Assembly (NCBI GenBank): GCA_021413845.1
Contig: JAIOPP010000026.1
Location: forward strand, 62,001-126,000
Reading direction: 5' to 3'
DNA length: 64,000 bases
Origin: Planctomycetia bacterium
Lineage (GTDB): Bacteria > Planctomycetota > Planctomycetia > Pirellulales > PNKZ01
Shown piece after piece: positions 34,454 through 44,300 of this stretch. Under the pieces are notes generated by a model that was not told the DNA's origin, made no database searches, and was given only the letters and a program-made list of their open reading frames with translations. A program made the position numbers and the translations under genes. Position 1 is the stretch's first letter, and each line of letters starts with the position of its first letter.

Positions 34454-36523
34454 ATGAAGCTACGCGTCGCGCCTACCTTCTTCGGTCTTGCTGCGATGCT
34501 CTGCCTCGTCGGCATTGCGCAGGGCGGCGATCCGGCGCCGAATTTCAAACGATCCCCCAGGCTGGCTACGACTCCCGAAGAGTTGGCGGCCGAGTGGAAG
34601 AGCCCCGGCTTTCCGGCTCGACGGGAAGCCGTGTTGAAGGTGGCCGAAGGGCTCGTCGCCGATCCCCCGCCGCTTCCTACAGGCTTCGGCTCGTGGACGT
34701 TCTACTACGCCTGCCCGGACGATGGCACCGACTTGCGTCCGCTCTCGCCGCTGGAACACGAATGCCCGAAATGCAAGAAGCGCTATGGCGACGAGCGGAC
34801 CGTCGCCGCGTATCGCGGGCGGATGCACTACCGGCTCGACGACGCCGCGCTCCGGCTCGGTTGGGCCTATGCCTACACGCACGACGAGCGCTTCGCAGCC
34901 GGTGTGCGGCGAATCTTGCTTCATTTGGCCGACGCATACGATGCGTATCCATCGCGGCTCGATCGCTGGGGGCGGCGCGGTTGGTTCGCGCCGTTGGGAG
35001 GGAGGCGCTATGTGCAAAGCCTCGACGAAGCAGTCGGCGTGATCGACTTGGCGAAGGCGTACGATCTCACACGCGAGGCCAAGGCTTGGCAAGCGGCCGA
35101 TGCGGCGCATGTCGAAAAAGATTTCTTTCGCGCTACGGCCGACACGCTCCTGTGGTTCAATCAAGGGATCAACAACCATCAAACTTGGTACGACGCCGGA
35201 CTCATGGCGATCGCCTCGGTGCTGGCCGATGCCGAGCTGGTAGAAAAAACGCTCACGATGCACGGCGGATTCTACGACCAACTCCAGCGCAGCTTCGGCG
35301 ACGACGGTCTGTGGTACGAAGGGGCGATGGCGTATCAGAACTACGCCCTGCAAGCGCTCGTCGCTACGGTCGACGCCGGCCGCCGGCTCGGGCTGCCGCT
35401 ACACGAGTCGCCGCGCTTTCGCTTGTTGATCGCGAGCTCGTTGAAAGTCGCGTATCCCGACGGCACGTATCCGGCCATCAACGATAGCGACCCGAGCAGC
35501 TTTCGGAGCTTCGCCTGGTCGTACGATTGGGCTTGGCGCATCTACGGCGAGCCGCGCTTTGCGCAAGCCGCGGCTTGGGGAGACCCGCGAAAGCTGGCCG
35601 AAATGTTGGGTCCGGAAGCCAAGCCCGAGTGGCCTTTGGAAACGAAAACGGTCGATCTCTCCGCCTTGGGGATCACGATTCTCCGCGCAGGTTCAGGCCC
35701 CGAGCAGGCTTGCGTCTTCTTCGACTACGGCAAGCATGGCGATGGGCACGGGCACTACGACAAGCTCAACATCACCTTGTTCGCCAACGGTCGCGAGTGG
35801 CTGCTCGATCCGGGCCGCATCGGCTACAGCCATCAGGAATACAAGACTTGGGTCAAGCATACGGTGGCGCATAACACGGTCGTCGTCGAGGAAGCCGATC
35901 AAGCGGCCACGACCGGTAAGTTGCTCTGGTTGAAGGTCGACGACGCAGGAACGACCTGCGCCGCCGAATGCCGCTCGGCGTATTCCGGCGTGACGTTGCG
36001 CCGCTCATTGCGTCTCACCCCGAAGATGCTCGTCGATCTATACGAAGTCGCGGCGGATCGGCCCGTGCAACTCGATTGGCTCGCGCATGCGAAGAGCGCG
36101 ACCGTCGAACCTGTCGCAGCAGCGGAAGCAGCTAAGCTCGCTGCCACGCCGATCGAGTCGCTCGGCCGCGGCGTCGGCTACCGGCATCTTACGGCAGCTC
36201 GCAGCTGGCCGAGCCGCGCGACTTCGACTTGGGATTTCACCGCAGACGCCTTGAAGTTGCGCGTGTGGTGCCGTGGCGATGCGGCCGAAGAAGCGTTTAC
36301 CGCCGTGGGCATCGGGCAGACCGTCGATCAGAAAACACCGACGTTGCTACGTCGCCGACGGGCCGCCGAACAAGCCCGCTTCGTCACGGTCTACGATCTC
36401 AGCGGCAACGCCGGTTACGTCACGGGCCTCGAACCATCCTCCGACGCCGACCCTGACGAAGTCGTCGTGCGCACGACCGACGGCGTGTCGCGCATTCGGT
36501 TCGCGAAGCCGGAGACGAAGTGA
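34454..36523 (+). CDS. heparinase II/III-like polysaccharide lyase
   Basis: This 689-residue exported protein (signal peptide about 1-24) has the two-part structure of heparinase II/III and alginate-lyase families. An alpha/alpha-toroid (about 60-390) includes the substrate loop FNQGINNHQTWYDAG (Asn/His/Tyr residues of the usual active site). A beta-sandwich follows with the hallmark DYGKHGDGHGHYDKLNITLFANGREWLLDPGRIGYS. Near the N-terminus a CPDDG...CPKC pair could bind zinc. Such enzymes cleave uronic-acid-containing polysaccharides by beta-elimination. The exact substrate cannot be read from the sequence. It opens a stretch rich in carbohydrate-active enzymes. Confidence 0.85.
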   Translation: MKLRVAPTFFGLAAMLCLVGIAQGGDPAPNFKRSPRLATTPEELAAEWKSPGFPARREAVLKVAEGLVADPPPLPTGFGSWTFYYACPDDGTDLRPLSPLEHECPKCKKRYGDERTVAAYRGRMHYRLDDAALRLGWAYAYTHDERFAAGVRRILLHLADAYDAYPSRLDRWGRRGWFAPLGGRRYVQSLDEAVGVIDLAKAYDLTREAKAWQAADAAHVEKDFFRATADTLLWFNQGINNHQTWYDAGLMAIASVLADAELVEKTLTMHGGFYDQLQRSFGDDGLWYEGAMAYQNYALQALVATVDAGRRLGLPLHESPRFRLLIASSLKVAYPDGTYPAINDSDPSSFRSFAWSYDWAWRIYGEPRFAQAAAWGDPRKLAEMLGPEAKPEWPLETKTVDLSALGITILRAGSGPEQACVFFDYGKHGDGHGHYDKLNITLFANGREWLLDPGRIGYSHQEYKTWVKHTVAHNTVVVEEADQAATTGKLLWLKVDDAGTTCAAECRSAYSGVTLRRSLRLTPKMLVDLYEVAADRPVQLDWLAHAKSATVEPVAAAEAAKLAATPIESLGRGVGYRHLTAARSWPSRATSTWDFTADALKLRVWCRGDAAEEAFTAVGIGQTVDQKTPTLLRRRRAAEQARFVTVYDLSGNAGYVTGLEPSSDADPDEVVVRTTDGVSRIRFAKPETK

Positions 36524-36546
36524 CGCACGCGTCGGTCTAGTTCCGT

Positions 36547-38223
36547 CTAGTTCCGTTCGGATTCGCGTTCCGGCAATGGTCGACCTGGAAGGTTACCGGT
36601 CATGCGGCCGGCGTGGAGCACGAAGCGGCCCCGAATCAACACCTGGTCGACGCCGATGGAGTATTGGTGCGGCTCCATGAATGTCGCTTTCTCGGCGATC
36701 GTCTTAGGATCGAAGACGACCACATCGGCCCAGTTGCCCGGCGCAATCGTCCCCCGATCTTTCCAGCCTAATCGCTTGGCGGGAAGCGACGTCATCTTGA
36801 AGATCGCCTCTTCCAGCTTGAGCACGCCGCGCTCGCGAACGTAGTGCCCGAGCACGCGCGGGAAGCAGCCGTAAGACCGCGGATGGGGATTGTCTTTGCC
36901 GAACTCGTAGACGTTGCCGTCCGACGCGATCGATGTGAGAGGATGTTGCATCACGCGATCGACATCGCCGCCCGGACGGTCGTCGATCGTGTGGTTGATG
37001 CCGATCGCCTCGCGACCTACTAAGTCGACCAATACTTCGGCGCCGTTGCGCACGGTCACTTCGAGGCCGCGCAGGCGCAGAATCTCCGTCAGGTTCTTGC
37101 CTGTCAGGGGTGGATCTTGCGGTGCCCGAGCTACTTGAACGCGAGCCAGCGCCACGGCGATGTGCAGCGGATCGTTCGAGCGTTGGCCGGTCTCGAAAAG
37201 TTTACGCAGGAAGACTTCTTCGACACCGGCCACGACCGCGGCGCGCTCCTTCGGATCGGCGATGCGGCGGCGATAGGCCTCGAGCCCGCCGGAAAGAGAA
37301 GCCTGCGGGACATAAAACGAAAGACTCCCGCTCCCGGCGGCATAAGGATATTGGTCGAGCGTGACGTCGAGCCCCGAGGCCCGCGCCTCGTCGATTCGCT
37401 GGAGCGTGAGCCGCGTCAGCCCGAAGACGGAGACGGCCGAAATCTTGTGATGCGAGATATGAATCGGCACTCCGGCCTCGCGGCCGATCTTCAAAGCCTC
37501 GTCGAGCGCCTCGAAGACCTTGGTCCCTTCGTCGCGAATATGCGTGACGTAGATTCCACGAAACGGAGCGAGCTCCTTCGCCAGTTCGATCAGCTCTTCG
37601 GTCGTCCCATAAGCGCTCGGGCTATACGTTAAACCGGTCGACATGCCGACCGCCCCGCTCTGCATCGCCTCGCGTACCAACTTCTTCATGTGAGCGAGTT
37701 GCTCGGCGGTCGGCACCACGTTCAAAGTGCCGACCGCTTCGCGTCGCACGGTCCCATGGCCGATCAACAGCGCGATGTTCGGGCCCGTGCCGCCGTCGCG
37801 CAGCCGGTCGAAGAACTTAGCGATATCGGCCGGCGAGCTGCCGCAGTTGCCGCACACCAGCGTCGTGACACCTTGCCGAATGTAGTTCTCCGCGGCGCGG
37901 AACTGCACGATGCCCGTATCGGCGTGGCTATGCAGATCGATGAAGCCCGGGCAGACGATGCGGTCGCGCGCGTCGATCGTTTCCTTAGCCGCAACGTTCA
38001 GCTCCGTCCCGACGGCCGTGATCCGTCCCGCATCGATCGCGACATCCGCCCGCACACCGGGACGCCCCGTACCGTCGACGACGATCCCGTTGCGAATCAG
38101 CACCTCGACCACGGTGCCGGGCTTCTCCGCCGGCGGTCGAGGTTCGGCGGCGGCTGCGGATCCGCAGACGATTGCCAGCGTCGCCGCAATCCACACCGTA
38201 GAGATATTGAGTCGTCGCTTCAT
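36547..38223 (-). CDS. exported N-acyl-D-amino-acid deacylase (D-aminoacylase)
   Basis: From ATG 38223 the protein has 558 residues with a signal peptide (MKRRLNISTVWIAATLAIVCGSAAAAEP). The amidohydrolase core carries the metal-binding HxH in PGFIDLHSHADTG, the Cys in TTLVCGNCGSSPADI, THIRDEG, HISHHKISAV, LDQYPYAAGSGSL and the C-terminal beta-sandwich GTIAPGNWADVVVFDPKTI. This order matches D-aminoacylases, which release D-amino acids from N-acyl forms. It is transcribed opposite to its neighbours, facing the heparinase-like gene with 23 bases between stops. Export suggests action on wall- or matrix-derived substrates (inference). Confidence 0.87.
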   Translation of the reverse strand: MKRRLNISTVWIAATLAIVCGSAAAAEPRPPAEKPGTVVEVLIRNGIVVDGTGRPGVRADVAIDAGRITAVGTELNVAAKETIDARDRIVCPGFIDLHSHADTGIVQFRAAENYIRQGVTTLVCGNCGSSPADIAKFFDRLRDGGTGPNIALLIGHGTVRREAVGTLNVVPTAEQLAHMKKLVREAMQSGAVGMSTGLTYSPSAYGTTEELIELAKELAPFRGIYVTHIRDEGTKVFEALDEALKIGREAGVPIHISHHKISAVSVFGLTRLTLQRIDEARASGLDVTLDQYPYAAGSGSLSFYVPQASLSGGLEAYRRRIADPKERAAVVAGVEEVFLRKLFETGQRSNDPLHIAVALARVQVARAPQDPPLTGKNLTEILRLRGLEVTVRNGAEVLVDLVGREAIGINHTIDDRPGGDVDRVMQHPLTSIASDGNVYEFGKDNPHPRSYGCFPRVLGHYVRERGVLKLEEAIFKMTSLPAKRLGWKDRGTIAPGNWADVVVFDPKTIAEKATFMEPHQYSIGVDQVLIRGRFVLHAGRMTGNLPGRPLPERESERN

Positions 38224-38414
38224 GATCGTTTCCGTTCCGGCGAATGCCTGGCTCTCTCGACCGACTGCGACATAATAACTCACCGGGTTCACGATCGCCG
38301 GCAATTGCTTGACGCCCGCACGATTCCTCGTTGCGGCGGAAGCGTTATGATAACGACACCGAACCTCGCCGTGCGGCAGCCGCATCGCTCCTGCTTTCTC
38401 CCGGAATGCGCCTT

Positions 38415-39968
38415 ATGAAAACGTCGTACTCTCCGCTGAATCGAGGCTTGTTCCTCTGCGTCGCGCTCACGACCATTTCGCGGAGCCTCGCGGTCGAGCC
38501 TTCGCCGCTGGAGCTCAGCCTCGTCGACTTCGAGGATCCGCGGGCGATTCGTCTGTCGTCGAATCAGGCGGAGTCGCAGATCGTGAAAGTCGCCGGCGGC
38601 GCGGCGCTCGAGATTGCGACCATGGCCGATGCGCAGTACCCGAGCGTGCGCGTCGAGCCGGTTGCCGGCAAATGGGACCTTTCGGGCTACGAGGCCGTTA
38701 CGGCCGAGGTTCGCAATCCGGAAGACGCGCCGCTGCGCGTGCTGCTCGCCGTCAACAATCCCGGGGCCGACGGTCGCAACCGTTGCAGCACGGCTTCGCT
38801 TGCGCTCGGGCCTCGCGAGACCGGGACGTTGACCGTCTCCTTCGGCAAGTGGCACGGCGAGGCTAGGCCTTTCGATTCGTCGAACGTCGTTTCGTTCGAC
38901 ATCTTGCTCGATCGACCCGGTCGTGCGCACCGTTTCACGGTCGACAACGTGCGCGCGGTACGCAGCGAGCGCTTTGACCTTCGGCGCGCGATGGCCGATC
39001 CGTTCTTCCAAACGCTCGCGCTGCCCGAGGGGCGCAGCATCCATCTCGGGCGTGGAATCAATCTCGGCAACGCGCTCGAGGCTCCGCGTGAAGGGGAATG
39101 GGGCGTGACGCTCGAAGAAGAGTACTTCCGGGCGATCGCCGCCGCCGGCTTCGATTCGATTCGGCTGCCGGTTCGTTGGTCGGCGCATGCCGCACCGACC
39201 GCGCCGTATACCATCGAGCCGGAATTCTTCGCGCGGGTCGATTGGGCCGTCGAACAAGCCTTCTCGCGCGGCCTAGCCGTCGTGCTCAACGTGCATCATT
39301 ACTCGGAAATGGATGAACGGCCCGACGAACATCTTCCGCGCTTGCTCGCTCTGTGGCAGCAGATCGCCGAGCATTATCGCGAACTTCCGCCGACGCTGGC
39401 CTTCGAGCTTTTGAACGAACCGCACGACAAGCTGACGGCGGCAAAGTGGAACGGGATCTTGAAAGACGTTCTCACAGTCGTTCGCCGAACGAACCCGACC
39501 CGAACGGTCGTCGTCGGCCCGGTCGCTTGGAACGGCATCGGCGAATTGAAGTCGCTCGAGCTCCCCGAGGCCGATCGCCATCTGCTCGTCACGGTCCACT
39601 ACTACGGACCGTTCGCGTTCACGCATCAAGGGGCGCACTGGATCGATGCGAAGTCGCGGCCGCCGATCGGAACCCGCTGGTCGGGCACCGAGGCCGAGCG
39701 CGAGGCCGTGACGCGCGACTTCGATACGGCCGCGCTGTGGGGCTTGAAACATCGTCGGCCGATCTATCTCGGCGAGTTCGGCGCGCTCGGCAAGGCCGAT
39801 TTGGAAAGCCGCGCTCGGTGGACGAAGTTCATCGCCGAGGAAGCGGCGAGCCGGCGGATGGGGTTTGCGTACTGGGAATTCTGCTCCGGCTTCGGGGCCT
39901 ACGATTCCGCGCGCCACGCCTGGATCGAGCCACTCCGCGAAGCATTGGTTCCGACGACGAAGAAGTAA
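38415..39968 (+). CDS. glycoside hydrolase family 5 (cellulase-like)
   Basis: This 517-residue protein (ATG 38415, GGA-type SD 9 bases upstream; ATG 38406 is an alternative) has a signal peptide. An N-terminal beta-sandwich of about 150 residues (LVDFEDPRAIRLSS...FTVDNVRAVR) looks like a carbohydrate-binding module. The GH5 barrel shows GINLGNALEAP, IRLPVRWSAHA, VVLNVHHYSEMD, the acid/base Glu in LAFELLNEPHDKL and the nucleophile Glu in RPIYLGEFGALG. All catalytic residues are present. Activity on a beta-1,4-glucan or mannan is the family norm. Confidence 0.9.
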   Translation: MKTSYSPLNRGLFLCVALTTISRSLAVEPSPLELSLVDFEDPRAIRLSSNQAESQIVKVAGGAALEIATMADAQYPSVRVEPVAGKWDLSGYEAVTAEVRNPEDAPLRVLLAVNNPGADGRNRCSTASLALGPRETGTLTVSFGKWHGEARPFDSSNVVSFDILLDRPGRAHRFTVDNVRAVRSERFDLRRAMADPFFQTLALPEGRSIHLGRGINLGNALEAPREGEWGVTLEEEYFRAIAAAGFDSIRLPVRWSAHAAPTAPYTIEPEFFARVDWAVEQAFSRGLAVVLNVHHYSEMDERPDEHLPRLLALWQQIAEHYRELPPTLAFELLNEPHDKLTAAKWNGILKDVLTVVRRTNPTRTVVVGPVAWNGIGELKSLELPEADRHLLVTVHYYGPFAFTHQGAHWIDAKSRPPIGTRWSGTEAEREAVTRDFDTAALWGLKHRRPIYLGEFGALGKADLESRARWTKFIAEEAASRRMGFAYWEFCSGFGAYDSARHAWIEPLREALVPTTKK

Positions 39969-40019
39969 CGGGCCACACGAGTCATGAGAACCGAATGCCG
40001 CTTGCTCGATCGTCGGCGA

Positions 40020-41279
40020 TCAGACCAAGCGATTCGGGCGCGACCAGCGGATGCGTCCGAGCAACAAGTCGCCGCGAAAATGGCGCTTCGGCAGCACTTC
40101 GCCGTCGCAGACCCACGACTCGTCGGGCGTAATGTTGACCGTCTGATGGTTGCCCATCAAGGCCACGTCGTCGGGCGCGTTTTGGCCGTCGCCGACTAAC
40201 GGGAACACGACGCGCTCGGTATCGCGGATCAAGCGCAGCGTGGCAAGATCGACTTGGGCGATAAACATCGGCGAGCGCCAGACGATGACCTTCTCGTTCG
40301 CTGCATCTTTGCGAGTGTAAACCAAAAACAGTCCGTCGGAATGGGCGAGCCAATGCTGTTGCGTAGACGACATCGTGATCGGCTCGCCGTCGTCCCACAT
40401 CCAGGGGCGCTTGTCTTGGAAATCGAGCCCGTCGTCGCTCGCGGCTACATAACCTCGTTGATCTTCGGCCCGCAGGGTGACATAGAACGTATCGCGATAT
40501 CGGATCAGCGACGGCTCGAGCAAGCCTCGTCCGGCGGCTTGTTTGATCTCGCGGCCGACGCGGTCGATCGCCAACGTCCGGCCGTCGAACTTGCAACGGA
40601 CCCCGATCGCCGAACGGGAAGTCGTCTTCGGGCCGCACGACATCACGAAATGCACGTCGCCGTTGTCGAGCGTGACGCGCTGGCAGTTGTTGTTCGTATA
40701 GATGAACACGCCGCGCGGATCATCCCAGGCGAGCGTGCGCTTCTCGGACCACGTGCCGTCTTTGTAGGTCGCATAGACGATCGAGCGCGGCGGCTGGTCG
40801 TTGAAGAAGCGCCCCTGGCGATAGAACATCGATTGACCGACCGCGAGCACCGAGCGGGTCGGCGGATGATACTCGGGCACCACGTCGCACACCGCTTCTT
40901 CCGTGCCGTCGGCCAGCTTGGTGCGTCCGAGCGAGGGGATTATCTGCGGCTCGGTCCAGGTGCGGCCGATGTCGGTCGACTCCATCCACTGCACGGGCCC
41001 GAAGTAGTCGGAGCCGGAAATCGTCTGCAAGGTCATGAGCACGCGCGGCCCTTGTGCGCCGGGCTCTTGTTTACCGGGAATCGCACAAGGTCGCGGATGA
41101 AACCAGGTCGGGCCGGAGCCGTCCCGTCCGCGGCGAAGCGTCGTCTTTTCGATGTCGGCGATCAGTTCCTGGTTCGGTGCCGCCGCCGAAGCGAGGCGCG
41201 GTACGGTGCACGGCAAAGCGACCGGCGCTGTGAGAGTAGCGAGGCTTTGCGCAACGAACCGGCGACGTGAAAGAGACAT
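40020..41279 (-). CDS. exported sialidase-like (BNR-repeat) protein
   Basis: This 419-residue protein starts with a Tat-type signal (MSLSRRRFVAQSLATLTAPVALP). The body is a six-bladed propeller of the sialidase superfamily: STDIGRTWTEPQIIPSL is a clear Asp box, with weaker copies ASDDGLDFQDKRPW and YATYKDGTWSEKRTL. The FHPRPCAIPGK segment contains an arginine where sialidases bind the carboxylate. Many planctomycete members of this family are not true sialidases, so the substrate may be another acidic sugar. The gene is 41 bases upstream of the DUF4838 stop on the same strand, so they may be co-transcribed. Confidence 0.78.
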   Translation of the reverse strand: MSLSRRRFVAQSLATLTAPVALPCTVPRLASAAAPNQELIADIEKTTLRRGRDGSGPTWFHPRPCAIPGKQEPGAQGPRVLMTLQTISGSDYFGPVQWMESTDIGRTWTEPQIIPSLGRTKLADGTEEAVCDVVPEYHPPTRSVLAVGQSMFYRQGRFFNDQPPRSIVYATYKDGTWSEKRTLAWDDPRGVFIYTNNNCQRVTLDNGDVHFVMSCGPKTTSRSAIGVRCKFDGRTLAIDRVGREIKQAAGRGLLEPSLIRYRDTFYVTLRAEDQRGYVAASDDGLDFQDKRPWMWDDGEPITMSSTQQHWLAHSDGLFLVYTRKDAANEKVIVWRSPMFIAQVDLATLRLIRDTERVVFPLVGDGQNAPDDVALMGNHQTVNITPDESWVCDGEVLPKRHFRGDLLLGRIRWSRPNRLV

Positions 41280-41320
41280 GGCGATGCATCACCCGATTGT
41301 TGCTGGGAACGTGCCGATCG

Positions 41321-44300
41321 TCATCGTGCGGCCTCGGAAGCCTGGGCTTCCACGGCATGGAGCGGACGCCAAATGCCCCCGGCGCCGACTTTATTATGCA
41401 CTCGCACATAGAGCACGTTCTGCTCGCCGAGTTTCAGTTGACCGGCCGGTACATCGACGATGAACGGCTCGTCGTAGAGCGCGGTGAAAGCCTTCTTCTC
41501 GGATTTTTCGGAGTGCTCGCCGACTAACTTGCCGTTGAGATAGATCCAAGCCTGCTCGTCGACGCCGGCGAACATCAGGCGCAGCGTTTTGTCTTGCCAA
41601 GTCTGCGGGACCGCAAATGGGACTCGATACCAACCATCTCCCAACAGGTTGCCGATAGCCTCGTTCTCGGCCCAATACGAGGGAACCTGAATCGGAATCC
41701 AGTCGGCCTCGGAGTAGCGAGCCGGCTTGAACCACTCTTCTTGCTCCCCGATCTCGCTCGGATCGGCTCGGAACTTCCAATCTTTTAAGACGAGGCTCGG
41801 GCCCTTGTCGATCCGCGCTTTCCATTGGTCGGGAACCTCGAAGGAATCTCGATAACCTTTTTCCCGGATCAGCTTCAGCGGATGCACCGCCGACGATGCC
41901 GCTCCGCCGTCGACGCTGAACGACAGCTCTCCGTTGCTGCGTGGGTCGTCGAAGGGGGTGCCGCCGGGAATGAGCGACCAGACGTAGGTCTCGCCCGGCA
42001 CGGATTCCGTGGAAGTCGTGCGTCGGAAGTTGACGAACCAATTTGTGCCCTGCTTGATCGCCGCGGGAGGGATCGAACGAACGGGAATGGTCATCAGCAC
42101 GGTCAAGCGATGGGCCTGAGGATCGTAAGCGGCGGTATGCGTCCACTCGCCGCGCCACAAGGTGTCGAACTTCCCGTAGCCGAGGTTCATCAAGTCTTCG
42201 ATGAGCCCCCGTGCGGCCTGGGTGCGAGAGTCGGGCTTGAGGCCGGCGGCGAATCGATAGGTGACGGGGGAGCCCGCGACGGGCATCAGATACGCTTCCA
42301 TTCGCTCGCGCTCGACTGCTTCCGGCGCGGCACCGGCCGGCAAGTCGCTTTCGAAGCGGAGATACAGCTGACGATCGTCGTACAAGGCGCGAACTTGCGT
42401 GCTGAGAGGCTTCGCGTTCGCCGCATTCGTTGAGAGAAGCGGTTGGGCCGCGACGCTCTCCCAACGAGGAGAGTCGATCAGCACGGTTTCCTTAGCGGCA
42501 GCGGCAAGCAACTGCTTCGCGTTCGGCAGCGGGGCTTGTCGCTTGGCCGTGGTGTCCCAATTGAAGAAGCTGCTCTTATAGGGCTCTTGATAGCCATCGT
42601 ACGTGAGCTTCAGCATGGCAGCCCCGTGGCCCGTGGGTGGGAACAGCGTGTACGGCCAAGCCTGCGGCCCACTCCCCTTCGCGAAGAGCTTGTCGACCTC
42701 GGCGCGGAGAGCGTCGATCGAACCCAGCAAGCGATCCAGCGAACCAGTATCGGGCGAGATTTGATAAGCGTTGTAAAGGTGAACGGCTTTGACCACTCCC
42801 TTGAGATAGTCGAACTCTTTCCGGACGAGCGCCAAACGCGTTTGAACCTTGGGGCTCGCGTCGGCCTTCTCGGCTAAGGCCAACTGTTTCTCCAGCGCTT
42901 GAACGAGCTCGACGGGGTAGAGGAACGCGATCACCGACTCGGGGCTGGAGAGATGCTTGTGGCCGCGACCATACATATCTTTGAAGGCCCAGCCGTCTTC
43001 GCGCGTCGCCATGTAACTGGAATAAATTTCCAGCGAACGATAAAGCTGATCGTAGAAACTCATCATGGCGGGAGCCGATTTGCCGAAGGCGGCACCGACA
43101 TACTCGATGACGAGGCTCTTGGCGGAGTGGGCGTCGCGGCCGTCGAACATCTTCCCCATCGTGTAATAGGTCGGCCCTTCCAGTCCGTACGCGATGCCGC
43201 CGTTGCCGTCGCGCGTGATCGAGTGGACCTCGGCTGCCATCAATCGCTTGGCCGCTTTTTCGACGTAGAGCGGCGTCCGCATCGGGAAGTAACGGGGCAT
43301 CATGTTCGGGCACCAGTAATAGAGATACGTGGTGAACCCTTGCGGTGCGCCGAAATTTTTCCACGCGGCGATCTCCGGATCGCGGGTGCCGCACAGACCC
43401 AGCCGGACGTTGGGCGGAAACGAATCAAACGTCTTGGGGAGGGTCTCGGTAACCGCATAGACGGCGATCGTCACGATCCGATCGGGATATTCGCGCTGGG
43501 CTCGTTCGGCGAGCCGGCGATGCAGAATCCAGATCTTCTCGCTCCAGTCGGAGCCCGTTCCGAAAAGCTTCGTGCAAGCCTCGCACTCGCAACCTCGAAA
43601 GCCGTCGGGCTGTCCGATGTCGACGTTGCGGAAGCCTTGCTTGAAATGTTTTTCCAAATCTTCGTACAGCAACTTCTGCACTTCCGGATTCGAAATACAG
43701 AACTGCACTTGGCCTCCGCTGCCGTTAAGAACGCGCTTCCCGCCGAGCAAGGCGAAGTGTTCGGGATGCGCCGCGAAGGCCGCTTCGTCGGAGGGGATCG
43801 CGCGGTGCCAGGTGTGTCCGCCGAACGTGGTGTTGATTACCGGGAAGCGATTCTGCGCCAAGTTGTAAAAGCTGACCGTCGGCGGCCAAGTGATGTCGTA
43901 ATCGAGCACCGGCAGCTTCTTCACATCGAGATCGGGCGGCACCGCGATTCTCGTCGTCGGCAGATACTCGATCGTGGGCGTGGTGAGCAAGTCGACGGCC
44001 GAGGTCTTGCCCAGCGCCAAAAAGCTCCGATTCTCCGGGAAGAGAAAACGGGTGCCGACGTAGAGTTGCAAGAAATCGACGACGGCTTTGGCCGTGCCGA
44101 TGCGATCGAAGCCGGGACCGTTCTTCGTGTTCGGTCCTCGGCCCGGCGCGGCCTCATCGCAACCGGCGAGGATGATGTCGCGCCCGATCGCTTTGTGGAC
44201 GTAGCTCCAGTCGTTGCTCTGCGACATGTCGACGCCATGCTTGCGCGCGAAGGCGGTGTTGCCGAGATAGAGCGCCGGCTTGGCGACGTCGCGAGCCGAT

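Noticed and set aside
33976-35487. 503-residue open frame on the plus strand
   Set aside because: Overlaps the heparinase-like gene in another frame and begins in featureless DNA; Arg-rich shadow.
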